Source of the DNA: Sycobia sp. Sy_11
Lineage: Eukaryota > Arthropoda > Insecta > Hymenoptera > Epichrysomallidae
Assembly: GCA_018907035.1 (NCBI GenBank)
Contig: JACCIC010000021.1
Location: 139,501 to 203,500 of the forward strand
Direction: 5' to 3'
Length of the DNA: 64,000 bases
Position numbers and translations under genes: made by a program. A model generated the notes under the pieces. It saw only the letters and a list, made by a program, of their open reading frames with translations, had not been told where the DNA came from and did no database searches. This document shows positions 34,906 to 47,829 of the stretch, one piece after another (the first letter of the stretch is position 1; each line of letters starts with the position of its first letter).

Positions 34906-35108
34906 ATAAAGGTTCGAGGTCGAATTTTATGCTATAACTTTAGAAATGTATTCTCCATGAGTATAGGAAGGTTTTAAGAGCAAAAACAAAAAGGCGATTT
35001 TTTCAATCGGCTGGACCAGACTTCCCCCTTGAATAAAAAAAATACATTAGTTGATTGAAATTTAATACACATGTTTAATTAAGATTGGAAAGAGTTTTCA
35101 CCAAACAA

Positions 35109-38100
35109 AACTATAACATCTCTAAATAAAGTAATTATAAAATGCGAAAAGCATAATTTATTTACAGTTATTTTCTTAAAATAGTGTGACCATTTCTACG
35201 ATTATCTAACATAATTCTAAGGCTTCATAAAAATATTGAAATTCAGATTATAATGATTCACAATAAAATTGCAGTTATAATTGAAAGCAATAAAAAAAAG
35301 TAACTGCAAATACTCTAGTCAATTCACTCAAATATTATTTACAACATGTTGTTATGTTATATTATGATCATTTTATTTACTTGTTTTGCAGCAATAAGAA
35401 TACAGTAAATACAATACTTCAGCTAATATATAGATTTTACTTCCACAATTTGCATTTAAAAATTAAATTTGTTGTTTAAGAAACTATTATATTTTTCAAA
35501 ATAAAAAAATTATAAATTCTTACATGAAATAACTCATCCTCTAAAGATGCCAATAAAATACTATGTATTATTATCAAAAGTATTATGTTTACGCATTAAT
35601 TCAATTCAACAAGAAATTTATAAAAGTACTCTGAAAATCCTCTATATTAATTAATTTAAACTGTTGTGAATATTCGCTTTCCTATAAAACATGAGCAGTA
35701 AGAGATTATTTATTTCATTCTACAATATTTATTATACTATAATTTATTTATTAATTTATATTACACTACAATTTATTTATTTTAAGCTACAATCAATATT
35801 ATACAATATATTCAATTACATTATGTTACATTAAAAACAAAACTTGTGAATATTTTATTATTAAATGATAATATTTAAATATTAGATAACTTGATTAAGT
35901 AAGATCTAAATATAATGTAACAATTCAGAATTACAAAAATATTCTCTTAATAGTTTAATCTCTGGTTCAATTCTACCAGACAAGTGAGTTAAAAATTGAT
36001 GATTTTGGTTACTCCAAAACTTCAAAAGAACTGCTTCTAATGTATGTGTAAGTGACAAGTACATATTCTTTCAATTTGAAATATTTATCTTAATTTTCTT
36101 GGAATGTCTCATATTTATATAGTCATTTGTAAGCTTGTATTTTCAATTTCAAGGCATTATACAATTCTTAAAATTTAATTATTGTTCATACTTTTAATTT
36201 ACTTATAACAAACAAAAGTATTTAAAAATCAAAGCAAAAAGTTTTTTTTTAATATTTAACAAGTTTGAAACTTTATGTTTTAGGTGACATTTTTAAACAT
36301 TTTTAAGTAAGTGTAAAAAAACCAAAGTTATGTAATTATTCTAAAACATTTGTATTAATTATATATTACTCAATTTAATATAGAGTTCATTGAATCATTT
36401 AATGTTCAATTAATTATCAAAGGTATGAAATTTTTCTGAAATATATGTGTTTAATATTTTGACAAAATATTTACAAGACACAATACAAGTTGTTAAGTTA
36501 ATTAATATTCAATAGAAAAATTTAAATAAATGAACAATCACATTTACTTGAAACTGTTATCCATTTTATAAAAAGTTAGTTAGTAATCAAACTATTTTAC
36601 TCATTTTTAGTGATGACTTTAATTAAAGAAATTTATAAAAAGGTCGAAATTATGTTTCTTAAAAAACAAATTGCAGCCATAAGTTCTCTTAGTTATATAA
36701 AATCTTGAATATTTTATAAAAAAATATTAAATATTAAAGAATGTATATTTTAATATAAATTGGAAAAACCTATGTTTTTTTAACTAATAATAAATTAACA
36801 AAATGTTTATGAAATTGCTAAGTCAAAATAATAATTTAAACATATTATTTTTTGAGATGAAAATGCAACATGCTTCAAGGTATATGTTCATTAATTAATC
36901 AATTCTAATTGCTAAATCAATGTTATAGGAAAGAGAATATCCAAAACTAATCTTTAGTTTTAAGTTTAAATTTTAATAATTTGAATTTAAAAAGTTTATG
37001 ATAGATTTTTGTGTTTTAAAAATACGTGATCACCTTAAAATAAATATTTTTTCTTTAATTTGTTAAGTTTTTGAAATTTTATTTAATGTTATTAATTTAA
37101 TAGAATGTTTTAAGATAATTTTTTTAAAAAATCTTAAATTGATTATTTCTACTTCAAGCGTAGATATATTCTATAAATCGGCCAAGAATGTTACTAGAAG
37201 TTCTTACAATGGAAAGTTTCATTCTTTTTAGCAGTTAAAAATTAGTGCGTTATATAAACAGTATACTTTTTAATGTATTCTTGATTACTTTATGTAATTA
37301 GTATATAAAATGCGTGAAACAGAAGCTTTTATTAAACTAGGAATTAAAAAAAAGTTGGAAATTTGGAATTAATTTCAACACATACACTTTTTCGAAATAA
37401 AAATGTTAAAGCTATTGTAAAAATATTTATATTGAAATATATCTTTTACAGAAGTTGAACGTCTTAAGTATAACTTAAGATATTGCGAGCTTGTTATTGT
37501 TATAATTGATAGTGCAACTGATTCTAAAAGCACTGTTGGATTGATTATATTTAAATTATTTGATTAATGTAGTTTTGTGAATCCATATTTTTATGAAACG
37601 ATTTTAATTCTTTCCAACTTCAAAAATATTTTAAATTAATTTCTGAATACTTTACTTAGAACATTAAGGTGCCTTCGGAGTATTTGTTTCATACTTGTAA
37701 AAAATTAAGGATCGAACTTTGAGTAAATTGTCTTAGAATCACATTGCAAATATTATACACTTTTATATATCAAAACCAAAAACAAAATTAATGATTTGAT
37801 AATTGGATCTAGTCAGATATATTCAATTTATAATAATTGATTTTTAGTCATTTTAACTTATTGTAAGGATATAACACTATATATAGTTGTCATGCATAGT
37901 TTTGTATTAGAAATGAGTTATAAAATATCATATTTGCAATAATTTACTTAAAGTTATATAAATACAGAATTTAGATTTATTCTTCGCTTATTCAGACAGT
38001 TACTATAAAACCGTCATGAAAATGTAATGGTGATCCTTAATTTTAACTAATTTTATGGTTTTTGTAATCATAAAATATTAAAAATATTTGTACATAGGAC

Positions 38101-40199
38101 ATTCATTTTTATCCACATCGAAGAATTGAAAAATTTATTATAGTACGATTAGTTGCTTATAATTAATGCAAAACTTGTAAAAATATTTATGTGGTAAAAT
38201 TTTAATCATAAGTGAAAATGAAAGCAATGTGTCAATCTAAGATTGCTAATATTTTTTCACTGCAAAAGTAAAAAAAATAAATATATAAAATAAAACGTAG
38301 ATGGTATGTTTCTGTTAGAAGTAAAAAAACTTTTATATCACTTATTTTAATTTGAATGCAAGTACAACATTACTCACAAGATTTTAAAAAAATAATACAA
38401 AAATGATATAAACGCATGTAATAAGCCTACAATTACTGTTACGGAATCAGCTTTTGGTAAGAATTTAATTTTAAATTTATAATAATAAAATTTGTAGAAC
38501 ATATATATAATATTTTATGCAGAAGTTTTATAAGTAAAATTTTATTTACATTTAAGAAATATATATTTTGTAGCACAAAAAAAACTAAATTCTATTTTCA
38601 TTATGTCTACATAAATATTGTGATCAACCAAAACCGATTTTTCTATATTTCTAGCTTCATTCATCTAAAAATAACACTTATCTGTTAAATAATTTGATAT
38701 TATTAAACATAAATTTAAATAAAAGTGTTTTTAAGTAATTAAAAAAATATATAAGTAAATTTGAAATACTCCAAATATTATAATAAATTGTATACAAGAT
38801 AGCTCCTTGATAACTGCAAAAGTCACAATTAAAATAAAATTATTATTTATTGATTAACACTGTTATATTTAAAACGTTAATATAAAAATAACTAAGGTTC
38901 ACCATATGAGTTGCCAAAAAAATTATAGAAATTTTCGCTTTGAAAATCAATGATTTAACATGAGATTAAATAGAAAATTCATATGATCTTCGAATGTGCA
39001 AATATTTACTAAACTTAATAATACAAATAAACATTAGTTTATGGACACTTGCCTTAATTGTTCTTCAAATTAATCATATTAGTTTATAAATAATTGAAAA
39101 CTATATAGTTTGTGCAATTTTAAAACGATGTTACTTTGAATTTTTATACTTTATTAATAAATATTTTTATCGGTTTAATAGTCCTTATATAATAATATAC
39201 TGTACTAATGTAATAACAGACTGTCCTTGTTTATAATCACCCCTGTAGTATCTGAAATAGAAATTACTACTAAGAAAATAAAATAAAAATTAAATTAATT
39301 TTAATTTTAATAAACAAGGACATTCTGATTCATTATATTGTATAACGACTGTAAGACCAATAAAAATATTTATTAATTTAGTTCACAATAGTCGACATTA
39401 TTACAATATATAATTGTTAGACTTTACTTCAGATTTTTTGAAGGAGCTACCTTAAATATAAAGAGATTAATTTTTTTATTGGTAAAAGTTTTGTTTCATA
39501 ACGATACTTATTATTTTTTTCTGAAGAGGTTAAAATAAAAGAACTATCTATTAATAAATTAGATAATTTTTATATAGAATATTTATACATGTTAAAACGT
39601 CGAAAATAATTTATAATTATCAAAACAATATTATATTAAAAAATTATGTTTATAAACGGATTGTCTAGCAGTCGGAAACCTAAATTTAATAAACTTTATA
39701 TTAAGTAATACCTATTACTTTTTTAAACAAATAATTTATATTGATACTATCATTGTATTCCATTAATAAAGAAATCTTTCGTAATCTTTGCTTGGAAATT
39801 TATAAAATTATCTAGTTTTAGAAGCAGTCGCCCATAGAGGATCGATTGCATGTCAAATATCAATAATTAGCGCTTTTGAGTCGATTCCTCACAATTGTAC
39901 AATATTTATTGAAGAAAACTGTAGCGACTAACTGTTAAAACAAGATAATTAGATCAAATATTTTAATAAACTGTGCATTGTGTAAATTATATCGACCTTG
40001 CCAACATGGAACTTTATTGTTATTTTTAATATACTTCTACACATTTGTTCTGACAATCAATATTTAGCTTTTTCAGGTGATCTTAAATGTGAAAACAAGA
40101 TTGTCAGATTTGACTTTTCTAGTACATTTTGTAAAAAAAATTTGCAACTTTGTCGCCTTCTGACGACCTGTATTGTAGGACCTAGAGTATTTATGATAA
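35109..40199. other. AT-rich gene-free DNA
   Basis: About 5 kb with scattered poly-A/T, no open frame of note, no inverted-repeat element and no RNA gene that I could recognise. Confidence 0.6.
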
Positions 40200-42557
40200 T
40201 TGTCCGCTATTTCTGCAATCCAAATCTATAAATATACAACATTTCAGACTTATATTTTTAAATTAAAATTAAGTTAATTAAGTTATTTTTGAATTAAAAA
40301 TTTACAACTGTCACCGCAGGCCCATGTGCTCCTGCAAGGTGTAGTGTTTTGATATTTGGGCTATAGAATAAAAAAGTAAGTTTGTATTTTTTAGTTCCCA
40401 ACTTCGTAGCCAGCTTTCCTTCAATGGACAATACTTTTCACATCCCGTCGGTTAAACCTTTGTGAAAACACGACAGATAACGAAAGTACACCTTAAATGG
40501 AGCTGTTCCCGCCGATTTAAATATTTTATTACAATAAAGTAATTTTACATTTTTTAAATATGTTTATCGCAGCCATTATCCTCAGATAATACTACTCACT
40601 ATCTCATTATCGGCAATATGGTTTCTTTAAATCATTCGACCAATCCATTTGTTTATGGACGTTGGCTAGAATTTAAAGTATTTTGATTACCGTATTTTAT
40701 GCCAAATTCTGGGAAAAGTTCTGAGGTAAATGATTTTCATTTGTCGGAAATTATTTTAATAATTTTTAATAGTGCGTTGAAAAACTTAACAAATATTTCC
40801 AGTTTCCAAACTGTGTTTGCCGACTTAATGTCTTCAACGGGTTACAATTGAACGAATTTGCTTAAATTATATTATTAACATTACATGATGCACGTGATCT
40901 ATATTAGTGAGCTCAAAGGGTTGTTTTGCGAGTGATATTAAATATAATTCATTCTTATTTTATTTTTAACTAAAATACATTCTATGCAGTTTCTCACATT
41001 AAATTTAATATAATTATGTATATGCGGCAAATAAGAATATGAGATAATATGAACTAATATTTTTTCAATGCCGAAGTCGCTTATTAAACAGTCGTGATTT
41101 TACAGCTATAGATTTTCTCATTGTCTGAAATACAACGAATACGCATCGTTCATCATTATATTTTTCTTCCTTTTTATATAATAAACCATTATTTTGAAAC
41201 GTAGTTTTCTGCTTTTGTTTTCTTGCCGATTGTTTGCTTTACCGAATATTCTTTAATAAATTTTTATTGCTTCTCTGAAGCTTTAATATCTCTTTCTCAC
41301 GGGTTTCGATGTTACAAATATATGTGTTATTGCCATGACTTTTTAAAGCTAATAGACTAGCCCTTTCATTACTTTCGCGCGATTCAACGATTGACATCCG
41401 TCACAATGCGTCTAGGCGGCGCATTAATCCACCTGATCTCTGGTGGATTTCGAAATTGAATCCGGAAATTGCGGTTTTCGTTTTCCACATATCAGTATGA
41501 ATCAGACATTTACAATCTGTAATCACAGCAAACGGTATATTTATTAATTCAAAGCGGCTTGAATGGTATATACTATATCGCTATTTCTTCTACTGATCAT
41601 GTAAACTAACAATGCCCACGGTATTGGATTAAAAAGCATCGCGGTGATCCCCTTTACTGACGTGTCTGTGTCGAGGTCGGATTTTTCAGCTGTCGAATTG
41701 AGTATTAGTAGTATCGGTCTAGAAATAAGCTTCTCTTTTAATACTATAAAGGCATTTGCTCTATCCCGATTTTCATTAAAATTTAACGTCTTTTTTGTTA
41801 AATTAGTTAGTGATGTATAGCTAACTTTCTGAAGTCCAGAAAAAATCGCCTGGAAAAGATATCTAAGCCGAGGAATCTTTTATAAGGACTATTTTTTTCA
41901 GTACATGGCTCTAAATCTCTCTCTACCCATTATAAGTCCAAAAAGTATATCGATTTTAGTCTGACTTTAGATTTTTTTAAATTAATAATCAATCCGACTT
42001 CTCGCAATAGTCCAGAAACATACATTAAATTACACATAAGTTTACACCATCCCTCCCTCGTTATATAGAATATATCCAAGTATGTCACAGCGATCTGTTT
42101 TTGTACCTTGGCTTTAACCCAACACATTAATAGAATATATAATCGCGTTCAATAAGTAAACATTACTCGTGTGAATTCTTTCGTATATGATTCAGTATTC
42201 AATGTGATTTTTTCCTTGGTGGACTGTATCAATCGAACTTTTCAATATCTCTCTGCAAAATCGATAGTGATGAATATTTTCGCGTTCCACGTCATCTTGA
42301 GAAAATTTCTGAAGTTTGGCATTGGGAAATTTAGTCTTTTAGTGTTTTTAGCGTTCTTTTTACGTTTTGTTTTTTAGTCTTTTAGCGTTCCACCTTTTTT
42401 CGAACAATAAACGTAGAATTCGCGAAGGGTAATATTGCTTCCATTATAATCCCGGCTCGTTTTTTTTCAGTTATTATTTTATCGAATTCGCCCTTATCAT
42501 TTAAACTACATGGCTTGGCGGTCACCGGCTTCCTGCCTTTATCAAATTCCATATATA

Positions 42558-43854
42558 CGAGGGTGGTCCCAGAAGTACCTGGCTTGATCTAGAGGTGACG
42601 GTAGTTGCTCAAAAAATACCCCTGTATTAGAAAGTACACAATCTATAAAGCAGATGTCTCAAGTTTAAAGATGCCATGATGTTTAGTATTTGTTTGACAG
42701 CCATTAATAGTGAACGTTTTCAGTAAATTTGTAAACATGGAAAAAATTGGTCATCGTTATGTGATACAATACTTTTATTTGAAAGGCCTCAGTCCAACCA
42801 ATATAAAAGCTGAACTAGACTCTACTCTGGGTGAGACTGCTTCTTGGTTTGCAACAGTAAAATATTGGATAGCAGAGTTTAAACGAAGCCGTACGATCTG
42901 CCAAGAGGAGCTCGCATTGATCGACCAAACGAAGTGACGACTCTAGAAATGTTAAAGAAAATCCACAAAGCGGTACTGGATGATCGTCGACTGAAAGTGC
43001 GCGAGAAAGCAGACATGGTAGGCATTTCAAAAAGTGCGGTACATCGCATATTAACTAAACATTTGGAGATAACAAAGCTATGCGCAAGATGGGTGCCGCG
43101 TTTGTTCACAATGGAACAAAAACAGCGTCGTGAAGATGTTTCAGTCGAGTGTTTGGCAATATTTTGCAAAAATAAAGTCGAATTTTTGCACCGTTTCATA
43201 ACCATGGATAAAACATAGGTCCACTACTTCACACTCGAAACAAAAGAACAACGAAAACAATGGATTCAAAAAGGAGAACCGGCTCCAAAGAAGATATAGA
43301 CCGTTCCATCTGCAGGCAAGGTTATGGCGTCGGTTTTTTGGGATGCATGTGGGATAATTTTCATTGACTATCTTGAAAAAAGAAAAACTATCAACGGCGA
43401 GTATTATGCGAACTTATTGTAAAGTTTGAGCGAAAAAATCAAGCGAAAACGGCCGCATTTGGCAAAGAAGAAAGTGTTGTTCTATCAAGACAATGTACCA
43501 GCTCACACATCCGTTATTGCAATCGCCAAAATTAATGAATTAAAGTATGAAGAGCTACCTCATGCACCCTATTCGCCAGATTTAGCTCTCTCGGATTATT
43601 TTCTGTTTCCAGACTTGAAAATATAGCTCGTTGGTCAAAGATTTTCCAACAATGAAGAGATGATGTCGACAGTTAATGGGTATTATGAGGAGCTTGACAA
43701 TTCCTATTATAAAAAGGGTATCGAACTTATTGAACATCGCTGGGAAAAGCATATAGAGCTGAAAGGAGATTATGTTGAAAAATAAATATATTTTTTTCCA
43801 AAATTTTTGAGTTTTATTTGTTACTTCTGCCAGGTACTTCTGAGACCACCCTCG
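42558..43854 (+). mobile_element. mariner element, full length, dead transposase
   Basis: Terminal inverted repeats of about 26 bases, starting CGAGGGTGGTCCCAGAAGTA on the left and matching in complement on the right with one difference (C/T). Both ends are flanked by TA (42556-42557 and 43855-43856). The 1,297-bp length is typical of mariner. It lies inside the older gypsy relic. Confidence 0.95.
42737..43785 (+). pseudogene. mariner (DD34D) transposase, frameshift and stops
   Basis: The frame opens with MEKIGHRYVIQYFYLKGLSP, the first helix-turn-helix. A frameshift near 42.9 kb leads into RPNEVTTLEMLKKIHKAVL and the second helix-turn-helix (DMVGISKSAVHRIL). The catalytic parts are FITMDKT (first Asp; the usual WVHY after it is cut by TAG at 43216-43218), LFYQDNVPAHTS (second Asp) and YSPDLALSDYFLFP (third Asp, the D34D position). 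Further in-frame stops occur near 43.30, 43.42 and 43.62 kb. The final frame ends at a TAA at 43783-43785. All three aspartates survive, so the loss of function comes from the frame breaks. Confidence 0.93.
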
Positions 43855-44779
43855 TATATTTCTAGAATATTGGTATATCTTAGATCCCAAGATGTCTTAG
43901 CGATAGAATCGCGATATTCACACAAGACATCTAACACCGATATTGTTTTGGACGTATAGGTGTTTATTTGATTTAAAAAATTTAAAACTTTTTGGCATGA
44001 TATTTCACCTGTGCAAATTTTTATTAATTTCGCAACTTATCTCTGACATATTAGTGTTACTTTTAACAATTCTTACGTTTATGACATTTATTATTTCTCG
44101 ATCTATTATTTGATCTTCGTTTACAATGATATTATAGCTAAATGAAATTTTATCAATTTCCCCACTAGTGACTTTCGCGCAATCGTATGGAAAGGTGTAT
44201 CACGCATGTCCAGAGCATACCGCAGCTTCAACGCCTTGGTTCAAAACATTGCGATGGACCAATGTTGCCGATCATAGAGCAATGATAACGGTAGAAAACC
44301 CCAGAAGCACCGTGCATCCTCTATTAACGCATCAGGATATCCTGTCACTATTCCCTTGAAGCTATGACTTTAGATATACGTGCATCTTACAGAACACGAC
44401 CAAGCACCTCGATGTTCCAAACGTAATTGACTGGTGTCCGCCAATTTTTCGTAAGAACAGAAAGAAAGTCTCCTCCCTGGTTATATCTGTCTATACCGGA
44501 TTCAATCAACACTGCATAAACAAAGTCCGACGTAATTTTAACGTGGACTTCCTCGCGTAGAACCCATCTGCATCACCCCGCTGTACTGCTTTGTAATACT
44601 AAAGCTCGATGTGTCCCCTCACACACACTGTACAGCGCATCTACGCCTTGGTCGGTCGTGCATGCCGGGTCCAAATCCAACGGGATTGTTGAGCCTTTAT
44701 ACAGGTCTAAATTAATTTCCGGCTTAAAGTACTCCAATAACCTTCATTGTTTATTCCACATTCTCTGTTTCTGCCTCCC

Positions 44780-44821
44780 CCTTCTCTCTCTCTCTCTCTC
44801 CCTCTCTCCCTCTCTCTCTTT
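44780..44821. repeat. (CT)n microsatellite
   Basis: CT dinucleotide run with CCCTCT interruptions, just upstream of the copia relic. Confidence 0.9.
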
Positions 44822-45148
44822 AAATAAGCATAAGCAATTTCTATATTCCGAATTTTATACATTTGTACAATCCGTTTGACTAAATTTTAGTTCTTTTCCT
44901 ACTCGAGAATATGTAAATAATTATTTGAAAATCTCGTCACCCAGTATTAAAGAATACTTAAAATAAAGTTCATGTTAAAAAGATTATTTCTTGTATCTTT
45001 ATTTTAATATTCAAACTACTATATTTAATAAAAATTCAATAGGTTATCGGCTTAGATTTCGCGTAATTTTGTGGATAGTGTAGTCGATTAATAAAATAAA
45101 ACTGTGTCAAATACACAACAAAAAAAGTTTTTTTCTATTAAGTAAAAA

Positions 45149-47805
45149 ATGGATTCCGTTAAAACAAAAAGGAATATTAAGCCTTTTAACGGTGAAAAAT
45201 ATAGTGTGTGAAAGTTTAGAATCCGCTCTCTTCTATCTAAACTTGATCTTTTGCACGTACTTGATGAGCAAGTCCCTGCAGTAATAGCAGAAGAGTGAAC
45301 GCATTGCAAAAGGTGTAATAGCGAAGTATCTTTGAGATTCTTTTCTTGGTTTTGTAAAAGCCAATGATATGGCAAAAACAGTTTTAGCAAAGTCTAGATA
45401 TGGTTTATGAGAGAAAAAGTCTAGCAACACAGTGATTCGTAAGAAATTGCTAAGCCTGAAACTACAGGGAAATGTCCCATTAATGCAGCATTTCACTAAT
45501 TGTGACGACTTAATTTTGGGATTACTTGCTGCAGGCGTAAGACTGGAGGAAATGGGTAAAGTGTCACAATTACTATTATCACTGTCTACTACGTATGATG
45601 GTATCATCACTGCAATCGAGACCCTATTAGAAGACAATATAACGTTGGCTTTCGTAAAAACCAGATTATTGGATTATGAAATTAAATTAAAATATGAAAG
45701 TGATAATATAACTAAAAAAATTCTTTTAGCAGCGACTTATAAAAATAAAATATTTAATGCAAAAGATAGTTTTAAAAATAAAAAAATAATAAAGAAATTA
45801 GTGTTTAAAGAAAGACTGTTCTAATAATAAAGAAGTGCTTCCAGTGTGGCAGAGATAATAATCGCATAAAGGATTGCAGATTTTTTAAGAAAAATTAACA
45901 ACAATATTCAGGAGATAATCAAACTGTACACTGTGCGGATGCAAAGCCTCAAGCTGAATATGCAAATGGATTGGCTTTTATTGTTGGAAATGTTTTAGAG
46001 GAGAATAATATCAATTACGTCGGATTTCTATTGGATTTAGGTGCATCGGATCATATTATTAATGATGATACGTTGTACGGTAATTATACGGCATTGAATC
46101 TTCCTTTAAAAATAAACTTTGTAAAAAAGGAACATATATTCGTGCACTTAAAAGAGGTATCGTGAATATTACCAGTAAGTAAGGGATTAAAGGTATTCTA
46201 GAGGACGTCTTATATTGTCCAAAGGTGCCGCAAAATTTACTATCTGTCAGCAAGATACAGAAAGCACAGATGAGTATTCACTTCAATCCTAATGGGGTTG
46301 AAGTTACTGAAAATGATAAAATAATTTTTATTGGTAGGCCCATAAACAATTTGATTCATATAGAATTTATTATTAATAAATGATATAATAAAAGAGTTTA
46401 TAGTGCGATAAACCGTAATTATAGTTTATGGTATAAAAGACTTGGACATATTGGCAAATCGTAATTTATTGAAATGAAAAATAATAAGCTGGTCAATTAT
46501 ATTAAATTAATTGATAATATTCTACCAAATGATAATATTTGTGAAGTTTGTATTTATGGCAAAGAAGCAAGATTATCTTTTCAGAAAAGCAAAAATAAAA
46601 ATCATATAAAAAGACCACCTTTTATTATTCATTAAGATGTTTGCGGACCAATCACTCCTTCGACAATAGATGGTAAAAATTATTTTGTATTCTTTGTAGA
46701 TGAATTTACGCACGATTGCGTTACATATTTAATAGCATTCAAGTTAGATGTATTCTCTGTTTTCAAAGACTTTATAAAAAAAGTCAAACTCATTTTAATT
46801 TAAAAATAGTAAATTTATATTGCGATAATAGTAGAGAGGATTTATCGAATGAAATGAAGGACTATTGCAAAGATAATGGAATCACCTATCATTTAACAGT
46901 TCCTCATACCCCATCATTAAATGGTGTTTCAGAAAGAATGATTAGAAGCATTACTGAAAAAGCCCGTACCTTGCTAAGTGGGGCTAAACTGAACAAAGTA
47001 TTTTAGGGTAAAGCAATTTTAACTGCTACGTATTTAATAATTGGAACCCCTATTAATGCTTTAAAACAGTATAAAACACCATATAAGTTATGGCCTGGTA
47101 AAAAGCCTCAAGTAAAATATTTAAAAGTTTTCGGTAGTACTATATATATGCATAATAAAATAAGACAAACAAAATTTGAAGATAAATCTTAGAAAGGTAT
47201 TTTAGTTGGTTACGATTCAAATGGCTATAAAATATGGGATGTAGAATCATAATAATTTATTGTAGCAAGGGACGTGATAGCTGATGAAATAAATTTATTG
47301 AATTCGAAACCAGAAATGAGGCTTAAAGGAATTGTAATAGAAAATTCCAAGAAAACTGATGAACCTGATGTTCGTAACAAACCAGTAGAAACTACCTAAG
47401 AAATCTAATAATGGAAAATCAAAAAATGTTCTCAAAGACAAATATGAGAAAAATGAATCAAATAAACAAGGTTCAAAAATAGACAAAAATTCAAATGAAA
47501 ATTTGAACAAGTCTAATAAATCTATAATAGAAATAAATCATTGCAATCAGTCAAAATTTCATAAGGATAGATATAATACAAAGAAAGTAATTATAAATCT
47601 AAAAAGGAGTGATAGAGTCAAAAATAAACCAAGAATGTCATATGAAGAAATAAATTACGTTTTGTGTGCACAATTAGTAAATTGTGAAATCCCCAATAAT
47701 TCCAATGATATTCAAAATAATATCCATAACGAAAAATGGGAACGAGTTAACTTTAATATTCATAACGAAAAATGGGAAAAACTTGACTTTGAATTTTCTG
47801 ATTGA
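45149..47805 (+). pseudogene. copia gag-pol relic (Gag, protease, integrase)
   Basis: ATG at 45149 opens MDSVKTKRNIKPFNGEKYSV, the usual copia Gag start. Then come LQGNVPLMQHFTNCDDLI and LLLSLSTTYDGIITAIETL (UBN2-type Gag), a zinc knuckle CFQCGRDNNRIKDC whose histidine is replaced by Asn, the protease site LDLGASDHIINDD (DSGAS changed to DLGAS), and the pre-integrase finger (RLGHIGKS, CEVCIYGKEARL). Integrase follows: DVCGPITPSTIDGKNYFVFF (first Asp), NLYCDNSREDLS (second Asp), HTPSLNGVSERMIRSI (Glu). Next are FGSTIYMHN, KGILVGYDSNGYKIWDV and the linker RSDRVKNKPRMSYEEINYVL. It stops before reverse transcriptase, just after a short tandem duplication (NIHNEKWE twice). Many stops and shifts. 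Confidence 0.85.
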
Positions 47806-47829
47806 ACCAATCGCATTTTTGTCAATATC

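Larger units (their letters stand above)
32988..35028 (-). mobile_element. second Kolobok-type DNA transposon, contains a SINE
   Basis: Termini GGGAGAGGTCTGGTCCAGCC (left) and, complemented from the right, GGGGGAAGTCTGGTCCAGCC differ at two positions. Both are flanked by TTGA (32984-32987 and 35029-35032), a variant of TTAA. The element is about 2.04 kb including the SINE, and carries a minus-strand transposase relic homologous to that at 20.9-22.3 kb. Its termini differ in sequence from the first element, so it belongs to another family. Confidence 0.75.
32955..35108. mobile_element. outer inverted-repeat element (MITE) split by a Kolobok-type insertion
   Basis: TTTGGTGAAAACTCTTTTCA at 32955-32974 and its near-complement TGGAAAGAGTTTTCACCAAA at 35086-35105 are inverted arms of about 30 bases lying outside the Kolobok termini. 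Without the insertion the arms would be about 80 bases apart, a typical small foldback. Confidence 0.6.
40200..44640 (-). mobile_element. old Ty3/gypsy retrotransposon relic, interrupted by mariner
   Basis: Minus-strand frames with many stops preserve pol order. At 43.9-44.6 kb lies a protease-like region. Then come the reverse transcriptase start (KGRKPVTAKPCSLNDKGEFD near 42.5 kb), a degenerate ITIDFAERY, the GLIINLKKSKVRLKSIYFL line ending the RT palm (41.9-42.0 kb), an RNase H tail (ITDCKCLIHTDMWK, RRLDAL), an NGLLYKKEE line before integrase (41.2 kb), and an integrase word (QTNGLVE-like with FKETILPI near 40.65 kb). No LTRs were found. It is far more decayed than the gypsy copy at 13-16 kb. 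Mariner sits at 42558-43854. Confidence 0.6.

Noticed and set aside
32955..35108. Reading the outer inverted arms as the ends of the transposon
   Set aside because: A second, inner pair of inverted repeats with matching TTGA duplications fits the transposase element better; the outer arms belong to an older element.
39998..40231. 78-codon open frame starting MPTWNFIV
   Set aside because: It lies antisense to the decayed gypsy relic and shows no recognisable domain.
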